A stretch of DNA of 64,000 nt, taken from contig NZ_QBKQ01000001.1 in the NCBI RefSeq assembly GCF_003054225.1, positions 310,001 to 374,000 on the forward strand, read 5' to 3'. Every line of letters begins with the position of its first letter. Position 1 is the first letter of the stretch. The notes beneath the pieces are model-generated. The model was given only the letters and a program-made list of their open reading frames with translations, ran no database searches and was not told where the DNA came from. The position numbers were made by a program, and so were the translations under genes. Below, in pieces: positions 9,140 through 18,595 of this stretch. The DNA is from Christiangramia gaetbulicola. Its GTDB lineage: Bacteria; Bacteroidota; Bacteroidia; Flavobacteriales; Flavobacteriaceae.

Positions 9140-9319
9140 ATGTATTAATTGCACTAATAAAGTAAGCTCATAAAAACTTTATTTTCAATTAATTAATATT
9201 TTTTAACTCCCAACCAATATGCCGTCCAAAAAAATATTGACGCAAAAGATGCTATCCCTCCCATTTTAATTCAATTATTTTATCTTTACCATCCTTAATT
9301 CAGCCTAAGAAATCAAATT

Positions 9320-9934
9320 ATGCATGTAGCCATCGCCGGAAATATTGGTGCAGGAAAAACCACGCTTACCAGATTACTCGCAAAACATTATAAATGGGAA
9401 CCACAGTTTGAAGATGTACTCGAGAATCCCTACCTGGAAGACTTCTACAACAAAATGGAGCGTTGGTCGTTTAACCTGCAGATCTATTTTTTAAATAGCA
9501 GGTTCAGGCAAATATTGCAGATTAGGGAAAGCGGTAAAAAGATCATTCAGGATAGAACGATCTATGAAGATGCCTATATTTTTGCGCCAAACCTTCACGC
9601 CATGGGTTTGATGACAAACAGGGATTTTGAGAATTATAAATCACTTTTCGATCTCATGGAAAGTGTGGTACAGGGACCAGATCTTCTTATTTATCTTAGA
9701 AGTAGTATCCCTAACCTGGTGGCTCAAATTCACAGCCGCGGAAGAGATTATGAAAACACGATCTCCATCGATTATTTAAGCCGACTAAATGAGCGTTATG
9801 AAGCCTGGGTGCATAATTATGACAAGGGTAATTTGCTGATAATTGATGTGGATAATATTAACTTTGTAGACAATCCTGAAGACCTCGGAGATATCATTAA
9901 CAGGATCGACGGAGAGCTACACGGACTTTTTTAA
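9320..9934 (+). CDS. Deoxynucleoside kinase (deoxyadenosine/deoxyguanosine kinase type)
   Basis: Phosphorylates deoxynucleosides with ATP in the salvage pathway. The P-loop GNIGAGKTT occupies residues 7-15. The family's D-R-S/T substrate/lid motif appears as QDRTIYEDAYIF near residue 78, and a C-terminal arginine-rich lid segment (HSRGRDYE) follows. Length (204) is standard for bacterial dNKs. The nucleobase preference (dA/dG versus dC/dT) cannot be read with certainty. A gap of 12 bases to the fatty acid hydroxylase gene suggests cotranscription without an obvious functional link. Confidence 0.92.
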   Translation: MHVAIAGNIGAGKTTLTRLLAKHYKWEPQFEDVLENPYLEDFYNKMERWSFNLQIYFLNSRFRQILQIRESGKKIIQDRTIYEDAYIFAPNLHAMGLMTNRDFENYKSLFDLMESVVQGPDLLIYLRSSIPNLVAQIHSRGRDYENTISIDYLSRLNERYEAWVHNYDKGNLLIIDVDNINFVDNPEDLGDIINRIDGELHGLF

Positions 9935-9946
9935 CAGAATTACAAT

Positions 9947-10615
9947 ATGGAATCAACTAAATTAAAAAGACCTAAACATAAGGGTTCACCAAAGTTGTTC
10001 GACAACCCTATTTTAGAGAAATTAACGCATACGCACATATCTATTCCGCTTATTATATTTGGAATAATTGCCACGGCACTAGTCTATTACGGGATCATTG
10101 AAAAAGGATTTGAAGCTCCGGCCATGATCGGGTTATTCCTGGCAGGTCTTTTCTTCTTTACGTTCATTGAATATGTGATGCACAGGTATTTATATCATAT
10201 TCCTGCAACCACGCCTAGAAAACAGAAGTTATCTTATACCATGCATGGGGTACATCACGATTATCCAAAAGATAAATCGAGACTGGCGATGCCTCCGGTT
10301 CTAAGCCTGGTCATCTCTACAGTATTATTTATTATTTACCGTGCAGTGCTTGGTGATTATGTTTTTGGATTCCTTGCCGGCTTCTTAATTGGGTACGCAG
10401 GATATCTTGCGGTACATTATTCTGTACACGCCTTTAAAGTGCCTAATAATATCCTGAAGATCTTATGGCATCACCATAGTATCCACCACTATAGAGAGCC
10501 AGACAGAGCTTTTGGAGTGTCTTCTCCTCTATGGGATGTATTATTTGGAACAATGCCAAGAAAAGCACCTAAGAGTCAGCGTGCTGCGGTTGGAACCAGC
10601 ATCGATCCGAGCTAG
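9947..10615 (+). CDS. Fatty acid hydroxylase superfamily membrane protein (FA2H-like)
   Basis: Integral-membrane di-iron oxygenase of the fatty acid hydroxylase/sterol desaturase superfamily. About four hydrophobic helices surround the histidine clusters HRYLYH, HGVHH, HYSVH and HHHSIHH, which together provide the expected eight-histidine iron site. The pattern and size (222 residues) resemble the catalytic domain of fatty acid 2-hydroxylases. A role in hydroxylating acyl chains of sphingolipids or other lipids is plausible, but the substrate is inferred. It is followed by a bidirectional terminator shared with the convergent App1-like gene. Confidence 0.88.
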   Translation: MESTKLKRPKHKGSPKLFDNPILEKLTHTHISIPLIIFGIIATALVYYGIIEKGFEAPAMIGLFLAGLFFFTFIEYVMHRYLYHIPATTPRKQKLSYTMHGVHHDYPKDKSRLAMPPVLSLVISTVLFIIYRAVLGDYVFGFLAGFLIGYAGYLAVHYSVHAFKVPNNILKILWHHHSIHHYREPDRAFGVSSPLWDVLFGTMPRKAPKSQRAAVGTSIDPS

Positions 10616-10632
10616 TTCAATATATCATATAT

Positions 10633-10672
10633 AAAACAAAAGATCCCGGAAATTCCGGGATCTTTTGTTTTA
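10633..10672. terminator. Bidirectional intrinsic terminator between convergent genes
   Basis: A long palindrome (core AAAAGATCCCGGA/TCCGGGATCTTTT) with A- and T-tracts on its two sides, so it can end transcription from both strands. Confidence 0.88.
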
Positions 10673-10691
10673 AGTAAATCGACATATAATA

Positions 10692-11729
10692 CTACTGAAT
10701 AAATCCATTCTCTCGGGCGTGAATCTCAGCTTCCTTAGAATTATCTGCCATTAAAACCGGTACGCTATCAAAATTATCAACCAAACTCCGTACCCGCTCC
10801 ATCTGCTTTTTGTGTTTTACGCTTCTTAGATAGATCGCCAGGATCCTGTCTGAATACTGAGCGGCAATATCGGTATATATACTCGCATCATGCTCACCAC
10901 TATCCCCAATGAGAATGAACTTCATATCTGGATAGGTCTTTAAAATATTGGTGATCTCCTTCTGCTTATGGGGCTTTTCCGGTTTTAAAGTGCGGTCGAA
11001 GGGAGTTACAAAATCTCTTAATAGAATAGGCCCTTTGGGAAATTCATTATAGTCCAGAAATAATTTTAAATACTCATATAGGTTCCATGGACTATTACTC
11101 AGGTAAAAAATGGGATTTTTGGATTCGCCCGATTTACCTTCATGCATCTTTTTATAAAGACCAGGAGCGCCCTTAAAAGGAATCCTTGCATAGGCGTTCG
11201 TAAGCAGGGAATTTTTGAGTAATCTCAACTTTAGAAAAGAGGTAACACCGGTTTGTAAAATCGTATCATCAATATCACTTATAACTCCGTATTCCGCATC
11301 TACTTGGGGCACCAGGAACTCTCCCTCGGCTGGATCATCTATTAACTCGGTCTTTTGAGAAAGTTCTTCTTTATAAAAGACCTGGTAGTTGAGCCAACCT
11401 TCTTTGTTAGCGTGTTCCGAAAGATTTTCTTCTATGGTCTTATCAAAAAGGAAATAACCTTCGTCATTAGTAGTTCCGGTGAGATCTACCTTATCCCTGA
11501 TCTTCAATTGTACCTTGGCATTAGGAATCTCGAAACTGTCGAATTGCTTCCAGGTATTCTTAATTGTTTTCCAGATGGATTGATCCTTGACGATATGCAA
11601 AGGTTCATTATCCAGGAGCCGGCCTTTTACATATAAATGGGAATAAGTACCATAACTTCTATAGGGCAAAACATAGACCTGATCTAGATTTTTGTACCGG
11701 CCTAAAAATTTCTTGAAACGTTTTCGCAT
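10692..11729 (-). CDS. App1-like phosphatase (DUF2183, HAD-type DxDxT)
   Basis: Similar to the catalytic domain of yeast phosphatidate phosphatase App1. The catalytic motif DIDDTIL lies at about residue 151-157. Other signatures are FYLSNSPWNLY (motif with Ser/Asn) and FILIGDSGEHDASIY (acidic motif near 275). An N-terminal domain of about 130 residues, with a stretch reading like a beta-sandwich transthyretin-type fold (DLTGTTNDEGYF), precedes it. Full length (345) for bacterial members. No signal peptide is seen, so it is presumably cytoplasmic. The lipid substrate is inferred from the family only. Confidence 0.87.
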   Translation of the reverse strand: MRKRFKKFLGRYKNLDQVYVLPYRSYGTYSHLYVKGRLLDNEPLHIVKDQSIWKTIKNTWKQFDSFEIPNAKVQLKIRDKVDLTGTTNDEGYFLFDKTIEENLSEHANKEGWLNYQVFYKEELSQKTELIDDPAEGEFLVPQVDAEYGVISDIDDTILQTGVTSFLKLRLLKNSLLTNAYARIPFKGAPGLYKKMHEGKSGESKNPIFYLSNSPWNLYEYLKLFLDYNEFPKGPILLRDFVTPFDRTLKPEKPHKQKEITNILKTYPDMKFILIGDSGEHDASIYTDIAAQYSDRILAIYLRSVKHKKQMERVRSLVDNFDSVPVLMADNSKEAEIHARENGFIQ

Positions 11730-11822
11730 TAAAACTATTGGTTTGTTCCAATTTAGGTTTTATTCCTAAAAACGTTTATTTCAGGCCCAAGATTTATAAA
11801 AGATTTAGTATCCGTAAGTGAA

Positions 11823-12071
11823 TTAGTGATTTCTAAGGGCCTTTATGAGTTGGTCCTTGGACATTTCACTTCTACCCTCAATACCCAGCTCTTTTGCTTT
11901 CTCGTATAATTCCTCTTTTGTTCTATCCTCGTATTTTTCTGCTTTACCTCCTTTTTCCCCGGAATTAGGGTCATTGGCGATTCTAGCCGCCTTTTCTTTG
12001 CTCATTCCTTGATCCCGTAATTCTTCGTATTGTTCGTCATTTTTAATTTGAGGCCCGTGATCTTCTGCCAT
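11823..12071 (-). CDS. Small SAP/Rho-N-like protein
   Basis: An 82-residue, very hydrophilic protein. Residues 1-45 are charged, with MSKEKAARIANDP and a glycine-rich turn. The C-terminal ~35 residues (KEELYEKAKELGIEGRSEMS...LIKALRNH) read as a helix-extended-helix SAP or Rho N-terminal-like fold, commonly a nucleic-acid-binding module. Similar small proteins are widespread in Bacteroidota and Proteobacteria as stress-associated proteins of unknown role. Nucleic-acid binding is inferred from the motif. Confidence 0.78.
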   Translation of the reverse strand: MAEDHGPQIKNDEQYEELRDQGMSKEKAARIANDPNSGEKGGKAEKYEDRTKEELYEKAKELGIEGRSEMSKDQLIKALRNH

Positions 12072-12393
12072 GGTTGAAATCTTTATTGGTTATATGTTAA
12101 AATTACAATTTCAGTTGAGAACCCAAAAAATCCAGATTCTGATTAACTAGAGTTTAACGCCAAATTTTAACAACCTTAAACATTTTTTAAGAAAATGTGA
12201 AAATTCATCCTCCTCAAAATCCTTGTTTTCCCTCAAGTCTTTAAAACTGGTATCTCTCAAAAATCGCCTTAACTATAAAATTACGTTAAATTGGTTAAAT
12301 GATTGGCTATAAGATCCATCAAAAAGTACATTTACTTAGTAACTAAATTCTATAATTATAAGGATAAATCAATTAGTTAAAGGAGAGAGAGCT
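12072..12393. other. Divergent intergenic region without a gene
   Basis: This 322-base AT-rich stretch lies between the divergent SAP-like gene and the helical protein gene. It must hold both promoters, but I find no full TTTG/TAnnTTTG pair. A weak inverted repeat ACATTTTTTAAGAAAATGT-like (about 12179-12197) is present. No coding frame or RNA gene is recognised. Confidence 0.6.
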
Positions 12394-12861
12394 ATGCACA
12401 GATTGGAGAAGAAAAAGACCATTGAATTACTGGAAAAACAACGTGTATTTAATAAAAAAAGCAGCTATTTATATAAAATAGCGGCAGATAAAGAGAAACG
12501 GCTAGTATTGAGAAACTTTTATTACCAGCTGTATAACCAGAAATTGGAATTTCTGGATGAGATCGAAGAAAAGATCGAGCAGCTGAAAAGAGAGATCTCA
12601 CCTACCAAGGATCCAAAAATGCTTTCATTTTATAAAAGGAAAAAGTGCGAACTATCCAGTCATTTTTTAAAATATAAAATGTTCCAGCGCTATGCCGATA
12701 TCCATGAAAGGGAATCCAAAAGCCTGAATAAGTATGCTAAGTTTCTTTCTAAAACCAGCCACGCCTGTGTACGGGAACTTTTTCTAAAACACAGACATCA
12801 GGTAAAGGAGAACCTGAAAAAGATGAACAATATGACGCTCACTAAATTTCCCATAGCATAA
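12394..12861 (+). CDS. Uncharacterised helical protein, possibly DUF2383/PA2169-like
   Basis: 155 residues, about a quarter Lys/Glu, almost entirely predicted helix with no signal peptide or membrane segment. Two similar ~60-residue helical hairpins can be made out (about 18-66 and 83-145), each with aromatic and basic residues at regular spacing. This recalls the four-helix ferritin-like DUF2383/PA2169 proteins, but the match is too weak for assignment. A purine-rich AAAGGAGAGAG sits just upstream of the ATG, unusually Shine-Dalgarno-like for this genome. A terminator follows immediately. Function unknown. Confidence 0.72.
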   Translation: MHRLEKKKTIELLEKQRVFNKKSSYLYKIAADKEKRLVLRNFYYQLYNQKLEFLDEIEEKIEQLKREISPTKDPKMLSFYKRKKCELSSHFLKYKMFQRYADIHERESKSLNKYAKFLSKTSHACVRELFLKHRHQVKENLKKMNNMTLTKFPIA

Positions 12862-12896
12862 AAAAAAGCCTCCACATTTCTGCGGAGGCTTTTTAT
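12861..12896. terminator. Intrinsic terminator between convergent genes
   Basis: Core stem GCCTCC (12868-12873) with GGAGGC (12884-12889), flanked by seven A and five T, so likely active in both directions for the helical protein gene and for hppA. Confidence 0.85.
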
Positions 12897-12914
12897 ATTG
12901 CAGTGAAACGAAAC

Positions 12915-15329
12915 CTACTTGATCTCGTCTACTTTACTTCTTACTTCTAATTCTGCACCTTCAAATTCGAAGGTTTCAGTTACCTCTTCTCCGTTGTCAG
13001 ATCTTGTTACTACCACATAAGCTGTCACAAAATCATCTTCGGTCTTCTTCTCCATTTTCACTTCTTTAGAGATCAATTTTGAATCTGCACCTTCAGAAAC
13101 CATCACCGTTTCATCCATGTTTGGTATATCTCCCTCAGTATGCCCTCCAAGAATTGGAGCGATCACCAAACCTATAAGACAGGTAAGCTTGATCAAGATG
13201 TTCATAGATGGCCCTGAAGTATCTTTAAAGGGATCTCCAACAGTATCACCGGTAACTGCTGCTTTATGCGCGTCTGACCCCTTATAGGTCATTTCACCGT
13301 TGATCATTACCCCTGCTTCGAAAGACTTCTTGGCATTATCCCAGGCACCACCGGCATTATTTTGAAATATAGCCCATAATACACCACTAACCGTTACACC
13401 GGCCATATAACCTCCAAGCATTTCTGCGATAAGCATATTCTCATAACCAAATATTCTTGGTAAAAAGGCGATCACAATAGGGAATCCAATGGTGATCACT
13501 CCCGGTAAGAGCATTTCTTTAAGCGCAGCTTCCGTGGAAATAGCCACACATTTATCGTATTCAGGTTTCCCGGTCCCTTCCATAATTCCAGGAATTTCCT
13601 TAAACTGTCGTCTTACTTCACGCACCATCTGCATGGCTGCTTTCCCTACCGAGCTCATGGCAAGAGCAGAAAAAACTACCGGCACCATACCTCCTACAAA
13701 AAGCATAGCTAATACCGGCGCTTTGAAAATATTGATACCATCTATTCCCGTAAAGGTCACGTAAGCAGCAAATAAAGCCAGGGAAGTAAGTGCGGCCGAA
13801 GCGATCGCAAAACCTTTACCTGTTGCTGCGGTTGTATTTCCTACGGAATCCAGAATATCTGTACGTTCTCTAACTATTGGTTCCTGCTCGCTCATTTCAG
13901 CAATACCACCTGCGTTATCAGCAATAGGTCCAAAAGCATCGATCGCTAACTGCATAGCGGTTGTCGCCATCATCGCTGAAGCTGCCAGGGCAACTCCATA
14001 AAAACCTGCAAAAGCATAGGATGCCCAGATCGCTACGGCAAATAATAGAATCGAATAAAATGTGGAGATCATACCGGTAGAAAGTCCGGCGATTATATTG
14101 GTCGCCGCCCCGGTGCTGGAGTTCTGCACGATACTCATCACTGGTTTTTTACCCAGACCGGTATAATATTCGGTTACCGCAGAAATTACTCCTCCTACGA
14201 TAATACCCACAAGAGAAGCGTAAAATACGTTTAATGAACTTATGGTTTTCATTTCAAAACCTTCCTCTCCACCCACAAAGAATCCCATTGTCATGGAATT
14301 AGCAGGTAGCATCCAGGTTACCAAAAAGTAACTTGCTACGGCCACCAGGATAATAGATACCCAGTTTCCTATATTCAAGGCCTTCTGTACCTCAGCTTCC
14401 TTGGCGTCGTTAGATTTTATTCTTACCAGTAAGGTTCCTATAATAGAAATTATGATCCCGGCACCGGCGATTGCCATTGGTAAAAGTATAGGTCCTATCC
14501 CACCGAAACCTTCAGAGGTGATATCTCCACCCATATCTTTGATGATATAATTTCCAAGTACCATGGCAGCAAGAACAGTCGCAACGTAACTACCAAAAAG
14601 GTCGGCTCCCATCCCGGCTACATCCCCAACGTTATCTCCCACGTTATCTGCAATGGTGGCAGGGTTTCGAGGATCATCTTCAGGAATACCAGCTTCAACC
14701 TTACCTACAAGATCTGCTCCCACATCGGCAGCTTTGGTATAGATACCTCCACCAACACGGGCAAATAGTGCAATAGATTCAGCACCCAGTGAGAATCCAG
14801 CAAGGGTTTCCAGAACTATGGTCATCTGTTCTGTATTGGTCCATTCTCCTCCCATGAAATAATTGAAGAAAAGAATAAAAAAACCGGTAAGACCTAAAAC
14901 AGCCAGACCGGCAACACCAAGACCCATAACGGTTCCTCCTCCAAAAGAAACATTCAATGCTTTTGGCAGACTGGTTCTGGCAGCCTGGGTGGTTCTTACG
15001 TTGGTCTGGGTAGCGATCTTCATTCCCATATTCCCGGCAAGGGCAGAGAAAAATGCTCCAAAAATAAATGCTACGATAATTAAATAATGGGTAGTGGGTA
15101 CAAAGTAAGCGATGGCAGCCAAAGCGACACTGGCACCGATCACGAAAAGAGTCAATAATTTATATTCTGCTTTTAAAAAGGCGAGAGCACCTTCATAGAT
15201 GTGATCTGAAATCTCTTTCATTTTACCGTCACCGGCGTCCTGTTTCATCACCCAGGATCTTTTGACCCACATATAAATGAGTCCGATTATTGCCAGCGCA
15301 GCAGGCATATAAATCATTATTGCTTCCAT
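12915..15329 (-). CDS. hppA: Membrane-bound ion-translocating pyrophosphatase
   Basis: Polytopic inner-membrane enzyme (about 16 helices) coupling PPi hydrolysis to H+ and/or Na+ export. The PPi/Mg site is visible in [12 protein letters not shown] and [18 protein letters not shown]. Further acidic clusters are [12 protein letters not shown] and [19 protein letters not shown]. The segment [12 protein letters not shown] carries alanine where K+-independent enzymes have lysine (GNTTKA), so it belongs to the K+-dependent class, which includes Na+ and dual Na+/H+ pumps. After the last helix ([10 protein letters not shown]) there is an unusual acidic tail of about 75 residues. The soluble pyrophosphatase gene lies upstream on the same strand, separated by a terminator. 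Confidence 0.95.
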   Translation of the reverse strand: MEAIMIYMPAALAIIGLIYMWVKRSWVMKQDAGDGKMKEISDHIYEGALAFLKAEYKLLTLFVIGASVALAAIAYFVPTTHYLIIVAFIFGAFFSALAGNMGMKIATQTNVRTTQAARTSLPKALNVSFGGGTVMGLGVAGLAVLGLTGFFILFFNYFMGGEWTNTEQMTIVLETLAGFSLGAESIALFARVGGGIYTKAADVGADLVGKVEAGIPEDDPRNPATIADNVGDNVGDVAGMGADLFGSYVATVLAAMVLGNYIIKDMGGDITSEGFGGIGPILLPMAIAGAGIIISIIGTLLVRIKSNDAKEAEVQKALNIGNWVSIILVAVASYFLVTWMLPANSMTMGFFVGGEEGFEMKTISSLNVFYASLVGIIVGGVISAVTEYYTGLGKKPVMSIVQNSSTGAATNIIAGLSTGMISTFYSILLFAVAIWASYAFAGFYGVALAASAMMATTAMQLAIDAFGPIADNAGGIAEMSEQEPIVRERTDILDSVGNTTAATGKGFAIASAALTSLALFAAYVTFTGIDGINIFKAPVLAMLFVGGMVPVVFSALAMSSVGKAAMQMVREVRRQFKEIPGIMEGTGKPEYDKCVAISTEAALKEMLLPGVITIGFPIVIAFLPRIFGYENMLIAEMLGGYMAGVTVSGVLWAIFQNNAGGAWDNAKKSFEAGVMINGEMTYKGSDAHKAAVTGDTVGDPFKDTSGPSMNILIKLTCLIGLVIAPILGGHTEGDIPNMDETVMVSEGADSKLISKEVKMEKKTEDDFVTAYVVVTRSDNGEEVTETFEFEGAELEVRSKVDEIK

Positions 15330-15396
15330 ATTTTAGCTAGGTTAATTTGTTAATTATTTATTAATGCCAGCTAATGTAGTAAATTCAGCAATAATT

Positions 15397-15432
15397 AAAA
15401 AAGCAATAACTTTTTAAGGTTATTGCTTTTAA
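15397..15432 (-). terminator. Intrinsic terminator between ppa and hppA
   Basis: Stem AAAAGCAATAAC / GTTATTGCTTTT with a short loop; on the minus strand it ends in T-rich sequence and so would end the ppa transcript before hppA. Confidence 0.8.
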
Positions 15433-15462
15433 TATGTCAATATTTCTTAGAAATATTTAGGA

Positions 15463-15975
15463 TTATATACCGAAGCGGGATTTATCACCTTCATAATTCT
15501 CAAATCTTTCTACACATTGTCTAATGATCTCTCTTGCTTCATTAGCATCTCCAAAATCACCAGTATCAACCTTTTTCTTCTCAAGATCCTTATAAACTTT
15601 AAAGAAATGCTCGATCTCCTTGATCATATGACCGTTCAGTTCTTTAAGATCGTTAAGTCTGTTCCAGATAGGATCTGAAACTGGTACACAGATGATCTTC
15701 TCATCCGGTCCTTTTTCATCGGCCATATGGAAAACACCAATTGGTTTCACTTCCATAACAATTCCCGGGAACGTAGGCTCTGTAACTAATACAAGCACAT
15801 CTAGCGGATCTTCATCCAGGGCTAAAGTATTGGGAATAAACCCATAATCTGCAGGATACATCATCGAAGAGAAGATCATCCTGTCGTAACGAACTTTTTT
15901 CAGTTCAAAATCATATTCATATTTGTTTCTACTCCCTTTTGGGATCTCGATCAATACATCAAAAGTATCAGACAT
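15463..15975 (-). CDS. ppa: Soluble inorganic pyrophosphatase, family I
   Basis: Hydrolyses cytoplasmic PPi to phosphate. The 170-residue protein shows family I signatures: IEIPKGSRNKYEYD (substrate lysines/arginines), YPADYGFIPNT, and the metal motif DEDPLDVLV with its three aspartates. The C-terminal KVYKDLEKKKV basic helix is also typical. It precedes hppA on the same strand, placing the two alternative PPi-consuming enzymes together, though a terminator between them argues for separate transcripts. A TATATTTG box lies about 35 bases upstream. Confidence 0.96.
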   Translation of the reverse strand: MSDTFDVLIEIPKGSRNKYEYDFELKKVRYDRMIFSSMMYPADYGFIPNTLALDEDPLDVLVLVTEPTFPGIVMEVKPIGVFHMADEKGPDEKIICVPVSDPIWNRLNDLKELNGHMIKEIEHFFKVYKDLEKKKVDTGDFGDANEAREIIRQCVERFENYEGDKSRFGI

Positions 15976-16009
15976 TTTTCTTTGTTTTCTTCATTAAAAT
16001 TAAGGGCTG

Positions 16010-16017
16010 CAAATATA
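16010..16017 (-). promoter_or_regulatory. Candidate -7 element for ppa
   Basis: Minus-strand TATATTTG fits TAnnTTTG; no convincing -33 TTG was found at the usual distance. Confidence 0.45.
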
Positions 16018-16043
16018 GTTATTTCTGATATCTAAATCATTAA

Positions 16044-18536
16044 CTAAAAGTGAAATCCGAAGTCAATTGTAAAAGCCATGGATCTGGCATCGGGATTATC
16101 GAAATAATTACCTCTAAAATGCACATCAAAACGCAGGACCTTAAAGATATTTCCTATCCCGAAACTATATTCATAGAAAGGATCGGAGTCTGGAGCGATA
16201 AGCGGTAAACCGGAAGCATCTATCCTTTTACTTTCTTCTGAAATATTACCATAAACCGCTCTGAATCCTACTAATTCCCTCAGATTCAATTCCCGCAGAA
16301 GCGGAATCCTCGAAAAGATCCTACCGTTAAAATTATGGTCCAGATGAACGGCCGCATAACCATCGGTCACAAATTCATAAAAATCGAGGGTTGGGAAAGT
16401 ATTATATAATGCAAAATAGGTCTGGTTACCGGGCACCACACTTAGGAGTCCAAGTGGTACGGCGCCAAAGGTCTTACCGGCTTCAACACTTACATTAGAT
16501 CTCCCCAAGCCACCTACCAGCAATGGCTGGTTATAGAAAAACTGCAGCTTCTTATAATCAAAATCACTATTAAATATATCCTTAACCCCTAGACTATAGT
16601 TTAGGAATAAAGTAGGGAAATCCTCTTCGTTCACCACGTTCCTTTCCACTCCATAACCCGAAACCTTTCTTCCCGGCATCCAGGTAAGTATGGTTGAAAA
16701 CTCGGTTTGGTTGATCTCTGAATCTATGATCGTCCTTTCCTCATCTACATAATAATCCAGGCTGAATTGTGGTGAAGCAGGTTTCAATTCCCTGTAATTT
16801 GCACCAACCCTTACGGTGAAGTTTTTTAACGGTTCCATCTCAATAGCGAAAACGCTGAGGTTTATGGAACTTAATTTATCATTATCTCCAACATTCAGAA
16901 GCGCAGATGAAGCAAGACTTCTTCCCAGAACATCTGTAGAATTGGTAAGACTCGTACCCAACTGTTCAACATCGCGCCTGTTACCACCTCCAATGATCAA
17001 TCTTGATTTGGGATTCAGCAGAACCTTTCCAGCAATCCCATATTTGAATTTATTATCTCTAAAACCATAGGCTCCATAGGCTTCTATTCTCCAGGGATCA
17101 TTCTGGCCAAAATAGGTTCTGCCTCCAAATCTTGTTCTAATACCTTCCACCTCGTTGAAACCAAAAGTTGAATAAACCGGACCATAATCCCAACCATCAA
17201 ATTCAACATACCCCGATTGAATTACAGTTGCTACATCATAAAGCCTTTTAAAAGCCCTGGTTTTGGTAAGGCTATCCAGCATTACATAAACTCCCTCTTC
17301 ATCTTTATTCAGCTCTTCCAGTCGATTCTCAGACCAGAATTCCTCGCTTCGGTTATAGGCTACAGATTGCGGATTATATACCGGCTGCTGGTAAAACGAA
17401 TTAGGTTTCTCATTATTGAACTCGTATTCATCATATAGAAGTGTTCTCTTTGCATAGATCCCCCGGGAACTTTTCTTTTTATTCAACCCGAAATCGGCCA
17501 TAAAGAAATCCTTGGTGATCAAAAAGATAGAATCATTCAAAACCTTAAAATCCTGTTCTATATACACCTGTTTGATCCAGTTGATATTTACATCTTTTGT
17601 GGTCTCAAGGTTAATATTCTTAACTGCCCAGGTAGTATCATTCACCCAGAAATCACCTTTAAAGGTCAACTCGTTTTCTCGTCTTGGGTAGTAGACAATA
17701 TTGTAGCACCATTTATTATCGATATAGGCACTGTCTGACAATACATAATTATAGGTATCGATCCCGGTCGTTGAAATTGGGCTCACAAAACTCTTATCGA
17801 AGAATTTGATGTAGTTCTTATAAATGTCATAATCGTCATAAATATCCTTTACATAATCTATAAGATTTCTGTTCTGGCTGAAACCGGAGTTCTTATTCCC
17901 CAACAAGACCTCCTTTTTCTCATTTATGACATTATCTCCATAAACCTCGCTCACAGATTCGTTGATGAACATTGGCAGGTAGGTCTTTCCGGTTACCTTA
18001 TTAGTATCGGCATAATCGAAAATGAATTCCATACCATTAAAGACCCTACTTTTTATAAGTGAGCTATCTATGGTATTAATATCGAATTCCAGTTTTTCAT
18101 ATTCCTTATATGAATATTGATCAAAAGCTCGCACCCCATTACTTCTTCTGTTTGCCCATACCTTCTTAAGTATATCTATTGCAGGGTTATTCTTCTTAGA
18201 GGTTTTGCCCCGGTAGATCACTACTTCATCCAGGCTGGCAGCCTCCTCCTCTAAAGTGATCTTCATGTTTAAATTCACCGCAGATTTAAGGGGAACCTTT
18301 AAGGTCTTGTAGCCAATAAAAGAAACCACAATAGTATCAAAGTTCTCATCGGTTTGAAGATAGAACTCTCCATCTTCATTGGTAGTGGTACCGCTACTAG
18401 AATTCGCAAAGACCACATTGGCAAAGGGCACTGTTTTTCCAGAGTTATCGTTCACCACACCACCAACTTTGGTCTGGGCAAAAGTGAAGTTAAAACTGAA
18501 GAGTATAAATAGAAGTAAGTAAGCTTGTTTGTTCAT
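16044..18536 (-). CDS. DUF5686 outer-membrane protein with CarboxypepD_reg-like domain
   Basis: An 830-residue secreted protein of a Bacteroidota family. A signal peptide (MNKQAYLLLFILFSF...FAQ) is followed by a carboxypeptidase-regulatory-like beta-sandwich (about 22-105; VPFANVVFANSSSGTTTNEDG, FIGYKTLKVPL). The DUF5686 region then ends in a series of amphipathic strands finishing with the aromatic terminal residues GFHF, consistent with an outer-membrane barrel. The ATG at 18536 was chosen because it begins the signal peptide; a TTG 42 bases upstream would add charged residues. A terminator hairpin for pdhB ends only about 9 bases before this ATG. Role in the cell envelope is unknown. Confidence 0.87.
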   Translation of the reverse strand: MNKQAYLLLFILFSFNFTFAQTKVGGVVNDNSGKTVPFANVVFANSSSGTTTNEDGEFYLQTDENFDTIVVSFIGYKTLKVPLKSAVNLNMKITLEEEAASLDEVVIYRGKTSKKNNPAIDILKKVWANRRSNGVRAFDQYSYKEYEKLEFDINTIDSSLIKSRVFNGMEFIFDYADTNKVTGKTYLPMFINESVSEVYGDNVINEKKEVLLGNKNSGFSQNRNLIDYVKDIYDDYDIYKNYIKFFDKSFVSPISTTGIDTYNYVLSDSAYIDNKWCYNIVYYPRRENELTFKGDFWVNDTTWAVKNINLETTKDVNINWIKQVYIEQDFKVLNDSIFLITKDFFMADFGLNKKKSSRGIYAKRTLLYDEYEFNNEKPNSFYQQPVYNPQSVAYNRSEEFWSENRLEELNKDEEGVYVMLDSLTKTRAFKRLYDVATVIQSGYVEFDGWDYGPVYSTFGFNEVEGIRTRFGGRTYFGQNDPWRIEAYGAYGFRDNKFKYGIAGKVLLNPKSRLIIGGGNRRDVEQLGTSLTNSTDVLGRSLASSALLNVGDNDKLSSINLSVFAIEMEPLKNFTVRVGANYRELKPASPQFSLDYYVDEERTIIDSEINQTEFSTILTWMPGRKVSGYGVERNVVNEEDFPTLFLNYSLGVKDIFNSDFDYKKLQFFYNQPLLVGGLGRSNVSVEAGKTFGAVPLGLLSVVPGNQTYFALYNTFPTLDFYEFVTDGYAAVHLDHNFNGRIFSRIPLLRELNLRELVGFRAVYGNISEESKRIDASGLPLIAPDSDPFYEYSFGIGNIFKVLRFDVHFRGNYFDNPDARSMAFTIDFGFHF

Positions 18537-18544
18537 TATCGGGT

Positions 18545-18575
18545 AAAAAAAAACTCCATCCTGCGGATGAAGTTT
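18545..18575 (-). terminator. Intrinsic terminator after pdhB, abutting the next start codon
   Basis: Minus-strand stem AAACT.CATCC/GGATG.AGTTT (18551-18575) followed by nine T. The T-tract ends about 8 bases before the DUF5686 ATG. Confidence 0.8.
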
Positions 18576-18595
18576 CAAATATAGGTTGATTAAGG

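Noticed and set aside
12394-12861. Assigning the helical protein to the ferritin-like DUF2383 family
   Set aside because: Only the helical-hairpin periodicity matches; no specific residues confirm it.
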